Shown here in pieces: positions 1 to 8,897 of a DNA stretch of 64,000 nucleotides. A model generated the notes under the pieces. It saw only the letters and a list, made by a program, of their open reading frames with translations. It made no database searches and had not been told where the DNA came from. Position 1 is the stretch's first letter, and each line of letters opens with the position of its first letter. The position numbers were made by a program, and so were the translations under genes. The stretch comes from Cytophagales bacterium (GTDB taxonomy: Bacteria > Bacteroidota > Bacteroidia > Cytophagales > Cyclobacteriaceae), in NCBI GenBank assembly GCA_025359125.1, contig JANYHI010000037.1, forward strand, positions 1-64,000, written 5' to 3'.

Positions 1-3000
1 ATCTTCTGAGCTGATGAGCACATCTTCTAACACTACATCAAAACCATCTTTAAAAAGTTTTCCTGTTTTTTCGAGAGTAGATATTTCTTCTTTCACCAGC
101 GCATTTATAACAGCAGATACTTCTTTCATCTTCGGGCCATATTGCTTGCCTAGCTTCGCGAAATTTGGTTTTACCTTTTTCACGAGCAAGCCTGAAGTAT
201 CATCGATGTACTCAATTGACTTTACGTTTACTTCTGCTTTGATGATGGCTTCAACGCTACGCACACGAGCCGCAAACTTTTCATCTAACACAGGGAGCAA
301 TACTTTCTGCAGCGGAGTGCGCACTTTGATTTTGCTATTTTTACGAATAGAATGAACCAGCGAGCAGATGCGTTGCGCATAGCTCATTGAAACTTCTAAT
401 TCCGAATCTTTTCTTCTTGCATCTGCCTCGATTAGCAAAGTATGATGAATGGATTCATATTGAAGTGGAGTATTATTTTCTTTTGCTTTCGCGCGGATGT
501 TATCCGTTAGACTCTTGTATAACCACTCGCTAAAAAATGGCGCAATAGGTGCCATCAATTGCGCTGTTACCATCAAGCATTCGTATAAGGTTTCGTAGGC
601 GGCTCTCTTATCTTCCGTTAAAATTCCTTCGGCCTTGGTAAAAGAAGGTTGCCAAAATCTTTTTCTGTTGAGGCGCACATACCAATTAGAAACATGATCG
701 TTCACAAAATCTTGAATGGCGCGCGCTGCTTTGGTTGGCTCGTAATCTTCGTATGCAGCGGTAACTTCTTCAATCAGCGATTGCTCTTTGGTGATGATCC
801 ATTTATCCAAAGGAGCCAGTCGCTCGAACGGAATATTTTTCATTTCATCTTTTACGAAGCCATCAATATTGGCATACATGGCAAAGAAAGAATAGGTGTT
901 CATCAACGTGCCGAAAAATCTGCGTTGCGTTTCTTCAATGCCGGCTAAATCAAATTTTAAATTATCCCAAGGCGGAGCGTTCTCAATCATGTACCAACGC
1001 ACCACATCGGCTCCGTATTTACCAAGCGTTGCATACGGATCTACCACATTACCTTTGCGCTTGCTCATCTTTTCGCCATTCTTATCGAGCACGAGTCCGG
1101 TAGAAATTACATTTTTGAAGGCTACGCCTGGGTTGCCAACTTTTTTATTTACTGTTTTTATTTCTTCGCTGCTCTCGCTGAGCAATGCGGCAATGGCATG
1201 AAGCGTAAAAAACCACCCACGCGTTTGATCTACTCCTTCTGAGATATAATCTGCTGGATAAGAATTTTCAAAAACCTCTTTGTTCTCAAACGGATAATGC
1301 CACTGTGCGTAGGGCATGGCACCAGAGTCAAACCAAACATCAATTAAATCCGGCTCGCGAAACATTTTTTCTCCAGTAGAACTGGCAAGAATAATTTCGT
1401 CTACAAACGGCCGATGTAAATCAAAGTCCTGTGCATTGAAAGTTGAATTTTGAATTCCTGCCTTCTTCGCCTTTTCAATTTCTTCTTTTAGCTGAGCGAT
1501 AGAGCCAATGCAAATTTCTTCTCTGCCATCTTTCGTTCTCCAAATTGGTAGAGGAGTTCCCCAATAGCGCGAACGCGATAAATTCCAGTCTACCAAATTC
1601 TCTAACCAATTACCAAAGCGGCCAGTGCCTGTTGATTCCGGTTTCCAGTTAATGGTTTTGTTAAGCTCTACCATTTTATCTTTAAGCGCAGTGGTTTTAA
1701 TAAACCAGGCATCGAGGGGATAGTAGAGCACTGGCTTATCGGTGCGCCAAGAGTGCGGATACGTGTGTTCGTACTTTTCTACTTTAAAAGCTTTGTTCTC
1801 TTCTTTTAAAATAATGGAGAGGATAACATCGGTATTCTTGTAGTCAGGATGTTTCTCATCTTCATCTGTGTAGTTCTTTACATAAAAATCATCTGCGCCA
1901 AGCGGCTTGTGCGTTTTGATTTTATATTTCGATACTCCTTCTTTCAGCTTCTCGCCAATAGCGGTGATGAATTTTCCTTTTTTGTCTACGGTGGGCAATT
2001 CGTTCCCCGCTTCGTCTTTAACAGTTAGTGCGGGCACTCCGTTTTGTTTGGCTATACGAAAGTCATCGGCACCAAAAGTTGGCGAAGTATGTACTACGCC
2101 TGTTCCATCTTCTGTGGTTACGAAATCTCCCCCAATAACTTGAAAAGCTTTCTCAACTGCATAAAATGGTTTTACATACGGCATTAATTGCTCGTACTTA
2201 ATTCCCAGCAGTTGCTTTCCGCTAAATTCATTTACAATTTCGAATGGAATATTTTTATCGCCCGATTTATAATCGGATAGTTTCAGGTCTTTATTTTTTT
2301 CAATAAAATATTTTCCAACTAGGTCTTTGGCTAATACAACGCTGGCAGCTTTGAAGGTGTAAGGATTAAATGTATTTACTTGAACGTACTGAATTTTTTC
2401 TCCTATGGTAAGAGCCGTATTAGATGGAAGTGTCCAGGGTGTGGTTGTCCATGCTAAAATAAAAACATCTCCTTTGTTTTGCTTGAAAAGAAATTCTGAT
2501 TTAGCATTTTGCTCAACTTTAAACTGTGCTACCACGCTGGTGTCTTTTACATCTTTGTAGCAGCCCGGTTGATTCAACTCGTGCGAACTCAAGCCTGTGC
2601 CATCCGAAGGTGAGTATGGCTGAATGGTGTAGCCTTTGTACAGCAACCCTTTATCGTAAAACTTTTTTAAAATCCACCATAGCGATTCAATGTATTCTTT
2701 TTCGTAGGTGATGTATGGATTTTTTAAATCTACCCAGTAGCCCATCTTCGTAGTAAGATCGTCCCACTGGTCTTTGAATTTCATTACTGTTTCGCGACAC
2801 TTCTTGTTGTAGTCTTCGATAGAAATTTTCTTGCCTATATCATCTTTAGTAATGCCAAGCTCTTTTTCTACTTGCAGTTCTACCGGCAAGCCGTGTGTGT
2901 CCCAGCCGCCTTTGCGTTTTACCTGAAAGCCTTGCAATGTTTTATAGCGACAGAAAATATCTTTTACCGTGCGCGCCATTACATGATGGATGCCGGGCGT

Positions 3001-3159
3001 GCCATTAGCAGAAGGCGGGCCTTCATAGAAGGTAAAAGTTTTGGCACCTTCTCGATTGCTCACCGATTTTTCAAAAATCTGATTCTCTTTCCAAAACGCC
3101 AGCATATCGGTGGCAATGTTGGCGTAGTTGAGTTCTTTGGTTTCTTTATACTTGCTCAC
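1..3159 (-). CDS. ileS: Isoleucyl-tRNA synthetase, 3' end cut by the window edge
   Basis: Charges tRNA-Ile with isoleucine in the cytoplasm. I read 1053 residues without a stop; the C-terminus lies beyond position 1. The class I signatures are visible: the HIGH-equivalent ANGTPGIHHVMAR near residues 51-63 and GEKMSKRKGN near residue 695, with an editing domain (TTPWTLPSNTAL region) between them. The GTG at 3157-3159 is the best start (MSKYKETKELNYANIATDML); an in-frame stop lies about 24 bases upstream and there is no ATG nearby. The GTPGIHH form of HIGH is typical of the long IleRS type of Bacteroidota. Long plus-strand reading frames opposite this gene are shadows. Confidence 0.97.
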   Translation of the reverse strand, partial: MSKYKETKELNYANIATDMLAFWKENQIFEKSVSNREGAKTFTFYEGPPSANGTPGIHHVMARTVKDIFCRYKTLQGFQVKRKGGWDTHGLPVELQVEKELGITKDDIGKKISIEDYNKKCRETVMKFKDQWDDLTTKMGYWVDLKNPYITYEKEYIESLWWILKKFYDKGLLYKGYTIQPYSPSDGTGLSSHELNQPGCYKDVKDTSVVAQFKVEQNAKSEFLFKQNKGDVFILAWTTTPWTLPSNTALTIGEKIQYVQVNTFNPYTFKAASVVLAKDLVGKYFIEKNKDLKLSDYKSGDKNIPFEIVNEFSGKQLLGIKYEQLMPYVKPFYAVEKAFQVIGGDFVTTEDGTGVVHTSPTFGADDFRIAKQNGVPALTVKDEAGNELPTVDKKGKFITAIGEKLKEGVSKYKIKTHKPLGADDFYVKNYTDEDEKHPDYKNTDVILSIILKEENKAFKVEKYEHTYPHSWRTDKPVLYYPLDAWFIKTTALKDKMVELNKTINWKPESTGTGRFGNWLENLVDWNLSRSRYWGTPLPIWRTKDGREEICIGSIAQLKEEIEKAKKAGIQNSTFNAQDFDLHRPFVDEIILASSTGEKMFREPDLIDVWFDSGAMPYAQWHYPFENKEVFENSYPADYISEGVDQTRGWFFTLHAIAALLSESSEEIKTVNKKVGNPGVAFKNVISTGLVLDKNGEKMSKRKGNVVDPYATLGKYGADVVRWYMIENAPPWDNLKFDLAGIEETQRRFFGTLMNTYSFFAMYANIDGFVKDEMKNIPFERLAPLDKWIITKEQSLIEEVTAAYEDYEPTKAARAIQDFVNDHVSNWYVRLNRKRFWQPSFTKAEGILTEDKRAAYETLYECLMVTAQLMAPIAPFFSEWLYKSLTDNIRAKAKENNTPLQYESIHHTLLIEADARRKDSELEVSMSYAQRICSLVHSIRKNSKIKVRTPLQKVLLPVLDEKFAARVRSVEAIIKAEVNVKSIEYIDDTSGLLVKKVKPNFAKLGKQYGPKMKEVSAVINALVKEEISTLEKTGKLFKDGFDVVLEDVLISSED

Positions 3160-3225
3160 GGGTGTCGAAAAATAGTGCGCAATTTATAAAGAATCAGCGA
3201 TATTTAGGGGTCTGAATTTTAACTT

Positions 3226-3933
3226 ATGACCGAGAAAGAATTGCTTGGGGAAATTGTTACTTACTTCGAAAAAAATATTTTCGAGCAGCACATCATTGCT
3301 TCTTTAAAGGTTCATTCTAGGTTAAAATCATATAGCATCAATCCAATTGTCGTGAAGTATTTATCCAAAGTTCTAGATGATAAATATAGTGCTGAAGGCG
3401 TTGCAAAAGCATTGTATTATCCAAGGGTTTTAGGAACTTCAATTAATACATCCTTCGGAACACGTATTCAAAATATGTTTGTGGATTTAGAAATTGCCAG
3501 TGGATCTTTGATAAAAGGAATGGATATTGAGTTTACTGATACGGAAGATGGGAGAAAAAAATGGTGTCAGTTAAAGTCTGGCCCTAACACTATTAACTCA
3601 GAAGATGTAAAGCCATTGATCAAGAAATTTACTGATACCATTCGGTTGGCTAAAACAAATAATGCCTACTTAAGCAATACAGATTTTATCGTGGGGGTAT
3701 TGTATGGAGAACCCTCAGAATTAAGTATGCATTATAAACTTATTGATAAGACTCATCCTGTTTTTGTTGGCAAAGAGTTTTGGTATAGGATAACGGGATT
3801 TCCTAACTTTTATCCAAAACTGGTCAAAGCATTACATACGAGTATCTCCAATCTTGACACAAAAGACATTTTCAAGAAAGGTTGTGATGAACTGGCAAAA
3901 GAAATTAAATCATCTCCTCTTTTTCATTTTTAG
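3226..3933 (+). CDS. Type II restriction endonuclease, EcoO109I/PmeII-like PD-(D/E)XK family
   Basis: A 235-residue protein. Segments YYPRVLGTSINTSFGT (64-79), MDIEFTDTEDGRKKWCQLKSG (split catalytic region, 99-119), VGVLYGE and VFVGKEFW resemble the EcoO109I-like restriction enzyme group as I remember it. D100 and the Q115-x-K117 pair are the likely PD-(D/E)XK metal and catalytic residues. It converges with the cytosine-5 methyltransferase gene and overlaps its 3' end by 24 bases, the usual arrangement of a type II R-M pair. It would cut unmethylated DNA at the site the partner methylates. Specificity cannot be read from sequence; GGNCC-like sites are only a family-based guess. The start is ATG, 66 bases from ileS, which runs the other way. 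Confidence 0.8.
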   Translation: MTEKELLGEIVTYFEKNIFEQHIIASLKVHSRLKSYSINPIVVKYLSKVLDDKYSAEGVAKALYYPRVLGTSINTSFGTRIQNMFVDLEIASGSLIKGMDIEFTDTEDGRKKWCQLKSGPNTINSEDVKPLIKKFTDTIRLAKTNNAYLSNTDFIVGVLYGEPSELSMHYKLIDKTHPVFVGKEFWYRITGFPNFYPKLVKALHTSISNLDTKDIFKKGCDELAKEIKSSPLFHF

Positions 3934-5157
3934 TTCCTTGTAGTAGCTGTTCAAAAATTTCACGATTGAATAGCCAATTTCTTTTCCAAGGTTAACCGGA
4001 ACGGCATTTCCAATTTGTTTGTACTGTTGAGCCAATGAACCTACAAATTCCCATGAATCCGGGAAGGTTTGAATTCTCGCATACTCCCTAACCGTAAATG
4101 GTCTAGTCTCAGACGGATGACATCTTTCAGTCTGCTTTTGAGCAGGGCTGCAGGTTAAAGTAAGACATGGTTCATCCCATCCTATTCGCCTGGCAATACC
4201 AGTCTTTCCACCACCCAAATAAAAACTGCCACCCATAAATTTCTTCTGAATAGGCAAGGGCAAGTCTCTCCAATAACCTTTCGGAGGAACTAAATCTAAC
4301 ACATCTTTTTTGCTTTTTGGATAAAGAGCTCCCTTTGATTTGGGAACATTGGACTCAAAAAGTTCGCCTCTCTTTAACGCATCAGCAAGCGTATAGATTT
4401 TTTTATACGGTTTAGGATATTCATACTTTGATTTGATGTCTTTCCGAACGCCAACCAAAATTAATCGCTCTCTCTTTTGAGGCACTTTAAAAGTAACTGC
4501 TTTTAAAATTTGAACGGGGACTACGTTATATCCGATTTCGTCCAAAATGGAAATCATTCCTCGCAACGTCTTCCCATTATCATGAGAAAGCAAACCTCTT
4601 ACATTTTCTCCTATGCAAATAGGCGGGTTTACTTCTTGAACTACTCGAGCAAACTCGTAAAACAAAGTACCTCTGGCATCTTTTAATCCAAGCTTTTTCC
4701 CAGCGTAACTGAATGCTTGGCAAGGGAATCCACCAGTTACTACATCTACCTTATTATAATATGCTGAAAAATCAAAAGACTTTATGTCTCCTTCAAGTAC
4801 CTTCCAGTTCGGACGATTGTGTCTTAAAGTTTGACATGCCCACTTGTCGATTTCATTTAGAGCCACACATTTCAAACCTGCGTTTTCCATACCAATTGCT
4901 AAACCACCAGCACCAGCAAAGAGCTCTAATATAGAATAGGGCTGATTTGGTTTCTCATAGTTAGTTGTGGTATCCCTGATGTCTTCAGAGAAAAAATCCG
5001 CAAAGAGAGTTTCAACCGCTTCCCTATGATAAACTCGATAATTACTCATAGGTTCTCGAACAGCAGTCAATTTGCCTTCACGATCCCATCTTCTCAACGT
5101 TTCTTTACTTTTTCCGATTAATTCTGAGGCCTCAGACAGAGTTAAGTATTTATTCAT
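3910..5157 (-). CDS. DNA cytosine-5 methyltransferase with N-terminal helix-turn-helix
   Basis: Modification enzyme of the R-M pair, 415 residues from the ATG at 5155-5157; a TTG six bases upstream is also in frame. Residues 1-50 form a MerR/excisionase-type helix-turn-helix (YLTLSEASELIGKSKETLRR, then YRVYHREAV). The m5C methylase motifs follow in order: motif I LELFAGAGGLAIG, motif IV GGFPCQAFS with catalytic Cys about 146, motif VI ENVRGL, motif VIII QKRERLILVG, a target-recognition stretch, motif IX TVREYARIQTFPD, and motif X QIGNAVPVNLG. By analogy with m5C methylases that carry an extra HTH and repress their own promoter, this domain may autoregulate the pair; that is inference. Confidence 0.93.
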   Translation of the reverse strand: MNKYLTLSEASELIGKSKETLRRWDREGKLTAVREPMSNYRVYHREAVETLFADFFSEDIRDTTTNYEKPNQPYSILELFAGAGGLAIGMENAGLKCVALNEIDKWACQTLRHNRPNWKVLEGDIKSFDFSAYYNKVDVVTGGFPCQAFSYAGKKLGLKDARGTLFYEFARVVQEVNPPICIGENVRGLLSHDNGKTLRGMISILDEIGYNVVPVQILKAVTFKVPQKRERLILVGVRKDIKSKYEYPKPYKKIYTLADALKRGELFESNVPKSKGALYPKSKKDVLDLVPPKGYWRDLPLPIQKKFMGGSFYLGGGKTGIARRIGWDEPCLTLTCSPAQKQTERCHPSETRPFTVREYARIQTFPDSWEFVGSLAQQYKQIGNAVPVNLGKEIGYSIVKFLNSYYKELKMKKRR

Positions 5158-5259
5158 AACCAAATTATATAACCTTATACAATGGTTACAAATCTATATT
5201 TAAATTTGGTTTCAATAAAAAAAGCTGGTGAAATAATTTCGACAGGGAATCTGAGTGAA

Positions 5260-7677
5260 CTACTCTGCCGACCCCGACCGATCGTGAATTTTAATCTTAC
5301 TTAAATCGATGGCTTCATCCTCTTCTTCGCCATAGAAGGCCGGGTCGAAGTCATCGATTAATAATTTTTCGCCCTTCACTTTCTTCGGCTTATCAAACGT
5401 CATGATTAATGCAGGCAACAAAATTAAATTGGTAAACATTGAAATGACCAAGGTGGTAGAAGTCAACAATCCTAATGCAATGGTTCCACCAAATGATGAG
5501 AAGGCAAACAAAATAAATCCTGCAAACAAAACGATAGAAGTGTAGATGATACTCTTGCCCGTTTCTAAAATACTTTCACTTACCGAAACGGGAACAAAGA
5601 ACCCATTCGCTAGTTGCTCTTGCCTGTACTTTGCTAAAAAGCGAATAGAGTTATCAACAGAAATACCAAAAGTGATACTGAAAATTAATGCCGTGCTAGG
5701 TTTTAAATCAATACCCAAATAACCCATAATGCCCGCGGTAATCATTAATGCAATTAAATTTGGTACTAATGAAATGATAATCATGCGCACATCTGAAAAA
5801 AGTATGGCCATAGAAAGGGTAATCAAAATGAAAGCGAGCAAAAGACTTTCTTTTAGATTGGAGATTAGAAATTTATTTCCTTTGATGAAAAGTTTAGTAG
5901 TACCTGTTACACTTGTTTTAATTTCAGAGCCTTCGAAGATTTTATTCATGCGCGGCTCAATTACTTCATGCACTAATGAATCTAAGCGCTTCGATCCGAT
6001 GTCGGCAATTTGCATCGAGATTCTCATCCGGGTAAACGTAGAGTCTACAAATGATTTTAATAATCCCGAATTATCGGTTTGTCCTTTCATGTAACGAAGA
6101 ATATAACCGCTCTCTGCTTTGCTTGGCAATTCGTATTTCGCAGGATTGTAATTGTAGAAAGCTTGCTTAGATGCCTTTACTAAACTGATTACAGAAATAG
6201 GTCTTGATACAACAGAAATAGAATCGATAAAATTTTCAAATTCATCTATCTTTTGTAGATTTTTAATATTCAATACTCCTCTGCGCTTGCCCGTGTTTAC
6301 TTCAATTTCTAAAGGCATAATGCCACTAAAGTTCGCTTCAAAGAAATTAAGGTCTTTTCTAATCTGACTTTCTTTTGGCACATCGTCCATCATAAAAGAA
6401 ACAGACTGTAGGCGGGTCATTCCCAACACGGCAAAAAGTGCTACTGCCACGGACACAATATAAATTGCAGGACGATACTGATGCACCAGTAGGTCAATGT
6501 ATTTTAAGAATGATCCAAGAATTTTAAAGTTAAGATGTTTAAGATGTTTGGGTGTGGGTTCGGGCAACCACGAAAAAATTCCTGGAATCATAATCAGGCT
6601 CACCACAAATAAAGCCATAATGTTGATACCAGCTACAATTCCGAATTCGCGTAACACCAGAATATCGGTTGTCAATAAAGTAAGAAAGCCGATGGCAACT
6701 GTAAGGTTGGTAAGAAACATGGCAAGCCCCATCTTATTTACTACGGCAGCAATGGCTTCTTCTTTATTTTTTCGCTTCGAATATTCGAGGTGATATTTAT
6801 TTAAAAGGTAGATCGCATTGGTAATACCAATGGTAACAATTACAGGAGGGATCAGCCCGCTTAGTAAAGTAATTTTATAGCCAAATAAAGCTAGTGTGCC
6901 CATTACCCACACCACCACAATTCCGATGATGATCATTGAGAAGAGAACTGCACGGAAGGAGCGGAAGAAAAAAAACATGATCACGCCAGTTACCAATGCC
7001 GAGAGGTAAAGGAAAATCTGCATTTCTTTTCTTACCTCAGTTGCCATCATCGAGCGGATAAAGGGTAAGCCCGCATAGCGTAATTGAATGCCCGTATCTT
7101 TTGTGAAAGAATTGCCTTGTTCTACTAAAGATTTGGTCATGGCAATGCGCTTCTCAGAGTTCATCACTTCTTTGGTGATAGAAATCAGCATCATGGTTGC
7201 CCCATTCTGTTCATTCACTATTTGCCCCATATAAAATTTCTGATTGCGCATGGCACCCATCAGACTATCTAATTGTGCTTGAGAATTTATTTCTTTAGGA
7301 AATAGTGCATCTAAAAAGAAACGAGTGTTCGCGGTGTCTTTGCGAATGATTTTTATTTCCGGAAGACTCAACACATTGTTCACACCAGAAATTTCTTTGA
7401 CTGATTTATTAAGGGAGCGAAAGCGATTGAAGTTTTGAAGCGTGTAGATGGCACTATCTCTGAAGCCAACGGCAATAATGTTTCCATCTTCGCCAAACTG
7501 TGCCTTAAACTTTTGGAGAAATACCATCTCAGGATCATCGAGCGGAACAGTTCGAGCGAGGTCGTAGCTCATTTGCACTTTGGTGGCATGATACCCCATG
7601 AAAAGGGTAATCAAAAGTATTACCCCAATAAGGGCTAACCGAAATCGAATAATGAAATTAGCAATACGTGTCCACAT
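5260..7677 (-). CDS. RND/MMPL family inner-membrane exporter
   Basis: An 805-residue membrane protein. One helix lies near the N-terminus (LALIGVILLITLFMGYHATK), a large periplasmic domain follows, then a block of five or six helices (about 220-370). The same arrangement repeats in the second half, ending with helices at about 620-775. This duplicated layout is the MMPL/hopanoid-exporter branch of RND proteins, which move lipids or hydrophobic substrates using the proton gradient. The acidic C-terminal tail is cytoplasmic. I chose the ATG at 7675-7677 over a TTG nine bases upstream. No membrane-fusion or outer-membrane partner lies next to it, so the substrate is unknown. Confidence 0.85.
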   Translation of the reverse strand: MWTRIANFIIRFRLALIGVILLITLFMGYHATKVQMSYDLARTVPLDDPEMVFLQKFKAQFGEDGNIIAVGFRDSAIYTLQNFNRFRSLNKSVKEISGVNNVLSLPEIKIIRKDTANTRFFLDALFPKEINSQAQLDSLMGAMRNQKFYMGQIVNEQNGATMMLISITKEVMNSEKRIAMTKSLVEQGNSFTKDTGIQLRYAGLPFIRSMMATEVRKEMQIFLYLSALVTGVIMFFFFRSFRAVLFSMIIIGIVVVWVMGTLALFGYKITLLSGLIPPVIVTIGITNAIYLLNKYHLEYSKRKNKEEAIAAVVNKMGLAMFLTNLTVAIGFLTLLTTDILVLREFGIVAGINIMALFVVSLIMIPGIFSWLPEPTPKHLKHLNFKILGSFLKYIDLLVHQYRPAIYIVSVAVALFAVLGMTRLQSVSFMMDDVPKESQIRKDLNFFEANFSGIMPLEIEVNTGKRRGVLNIKNLQKIDEFENFIDSISVVSRPISVISLVKASKQAFYNYNPAKYELPSKAESGYILRYMKGQTDNSGLLKSFVDSTFTRMRISMQIADIGSKRLDSLVHEVIEPRMNKIFEGSEIKTSVTGTTKLFIKGNKFLISNLKESLLLAFILITLSMAILFSDVRMIIISLVPNLIALMITAGIMGYLGIDLKPSTALIFSITFGISVDNSIRFLAKYRQEQLANGFFVPVSVSESILETGKSIIYTSIVLFAGFILFAFSSFGGTIALGLLTSTTLVISMFTNLILLPALIMTFDKPKKVKGEKLLIDDFDPAFYGEEEDEAIDLSKIKIHDRSGSAE

Positions 7678-7827
7678 AGCCGCCAAAGCTAAGAATTTTT
7701 AGTCTCACCAAAACTCTTGACACGCGCAAACCACACGAAACATAATTAAAGGGGATCGAGTAAATATCTGATTTTATGCCTAACATTACTTGAGTTAGCG
7801 TCTACCTAAACCTAACTTTAGTTTAAA

Positions 7828-8868
7828 ATGAATTCCTCTTTAAAGAAGGCAGCCATTCTTATGGCTACTATTTCATTTATATCAGTACTATGTTGGGAGT
7901 TATATGTGCGAAGCATTGGCTTTGATGCATCCTTTGATGACGATCCATCTATTTGGGCAGATAAGAGACGTGAAGTATATAAAACCGTGGAAGAAGCAAC
8001 GGTATTTATTGGCTCGTCACGCATCAAGTTTGATTTAGATATTGCTACATGGGAAAGTGTAACGGGCAATCACGCAATTCAATTAGCCTGTGTAGGAAGC
8101 AACCCAATTCCGTTGCTGAGAGATTTAGCAGATGACGAAAATTTTAAAGGACGCGTTGTTGTTGATGTTACAGAGGGGCTATTCTTCTCACCTTCAATGG
8201 GAAGTTCCTCTACACCCAATAAAAATCTGAAATTTTATAAAGACGAAACGCATGCGCAGCGCGCAAGTTTTTTAGTGAATACAGTCGTAGAGTCGCAATT
8301 AGTTTTTTTAGATAAAGACAGATTGTCGCTAAACGCAAAACTTATTGAGTTGAGAATACCCAACCGCCAGGGGGTGTTTCAATTTCCAATTTTTCCTCCC
8401 GATATAGGTAGATGTTATTTCAGCAGGCAAGAATACATGACCGATAAATTTTTGACTGACACAAGTCAACAAAATCAAACCAAAAAAATTTGGGCATTCT
8501 TTAGAAAAATGAATAGAGATAAACCCCCACAAGGTGCTAAGCTTGATTCAATTTTCACAGTGGTTAAAACAGCTGTAGACAAAATCAGGGCAAGAAGCGG
8601 GCAAGTGTTTTTTGTGCGCACTCCTTCCAGCGGGCCTTTGTACGAAGGAGAGAAAAGGGGATTTCCCAGAGAAATGTATTGGGATGAATTGTTAAAGAGA
8701 ACCCAATGTGTTGGAATTCATTTTGCTGATTATGCCGGTATAGATAAACTACAGTGTCCGGAGTTTTCGCACTTAAGTCAGCCAGATGCAATCTTCTATA
8801 CCAAAAATCTGATCAAAATATTGAGCGAAGAGAAGGGATGGAAATTTTCTAAGATAACTCACCCATAA
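7828..8868 (+). CDS. Membrane-anchored SGNH/DltD-like protein, partner of the MBOAT gene
   Basis: A 346-residue protein with an N-terminal membrane anchor (KKAAILMATISFISVLCWEL) and a periplasmic domain. VFIGSSRIKFDLD near residue 60 looks like the nucleophile block of AlgX/DltD-type SGNH proteins, and CPEFSHLSQPDAIFYTKNL near the C-terminus resembles the Asp/His block (here EFSHLS). It lies 29 bases upstream of an MBOAT acyltransferase on the same strand, a common pairing in which the MBOAT passes an acyl group across the membrane and the SGNH-like protein transfers it to a glycan. The assignment rests on these two blocks and the neighbour; the acceptor is unknown. Confidence 0.65.
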   Translation: MNSSLKKAAILMATISFISVLCWELYVRSIGFDASFDDDPSIWADKRREVYKTVEEATVFIGSSRIKFDLDIATWESVTGNHAIQLACVGSNPIPLLRDLADDENFKGRVVVDVTEGLFFSPSMGSSSTPNKNLKFYKDETHAQRASFLVNTVVESQLVFLDKDRLSLNAKLIELRIPNRQGVFQFPIFPPDIGRCYFSRQEYMTDKFLTDTSQQNQTKKIWAFFRKMNRDKPPQGAKLDSIFTVVKTAVDKIRARSGQVFFVRTPSSGPLYEGEKRGFPREMYWDELLKRTQCVGIHFADYAGIDKLQCPEFSHLSQPDAIFYTKNLIKILSEEKGWKFSKITHP

Positions 8869-8897
8869 ACTTGCTGCAACGCTAACCTTTCTTCGAT

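Noticed and set aside
14-3189. Several plus-strand reading frames of 60-105 codons opposite ileS
   Set aside because: They are shadows of the highly conserved ileS on the minus strand and show no protein features of their own.
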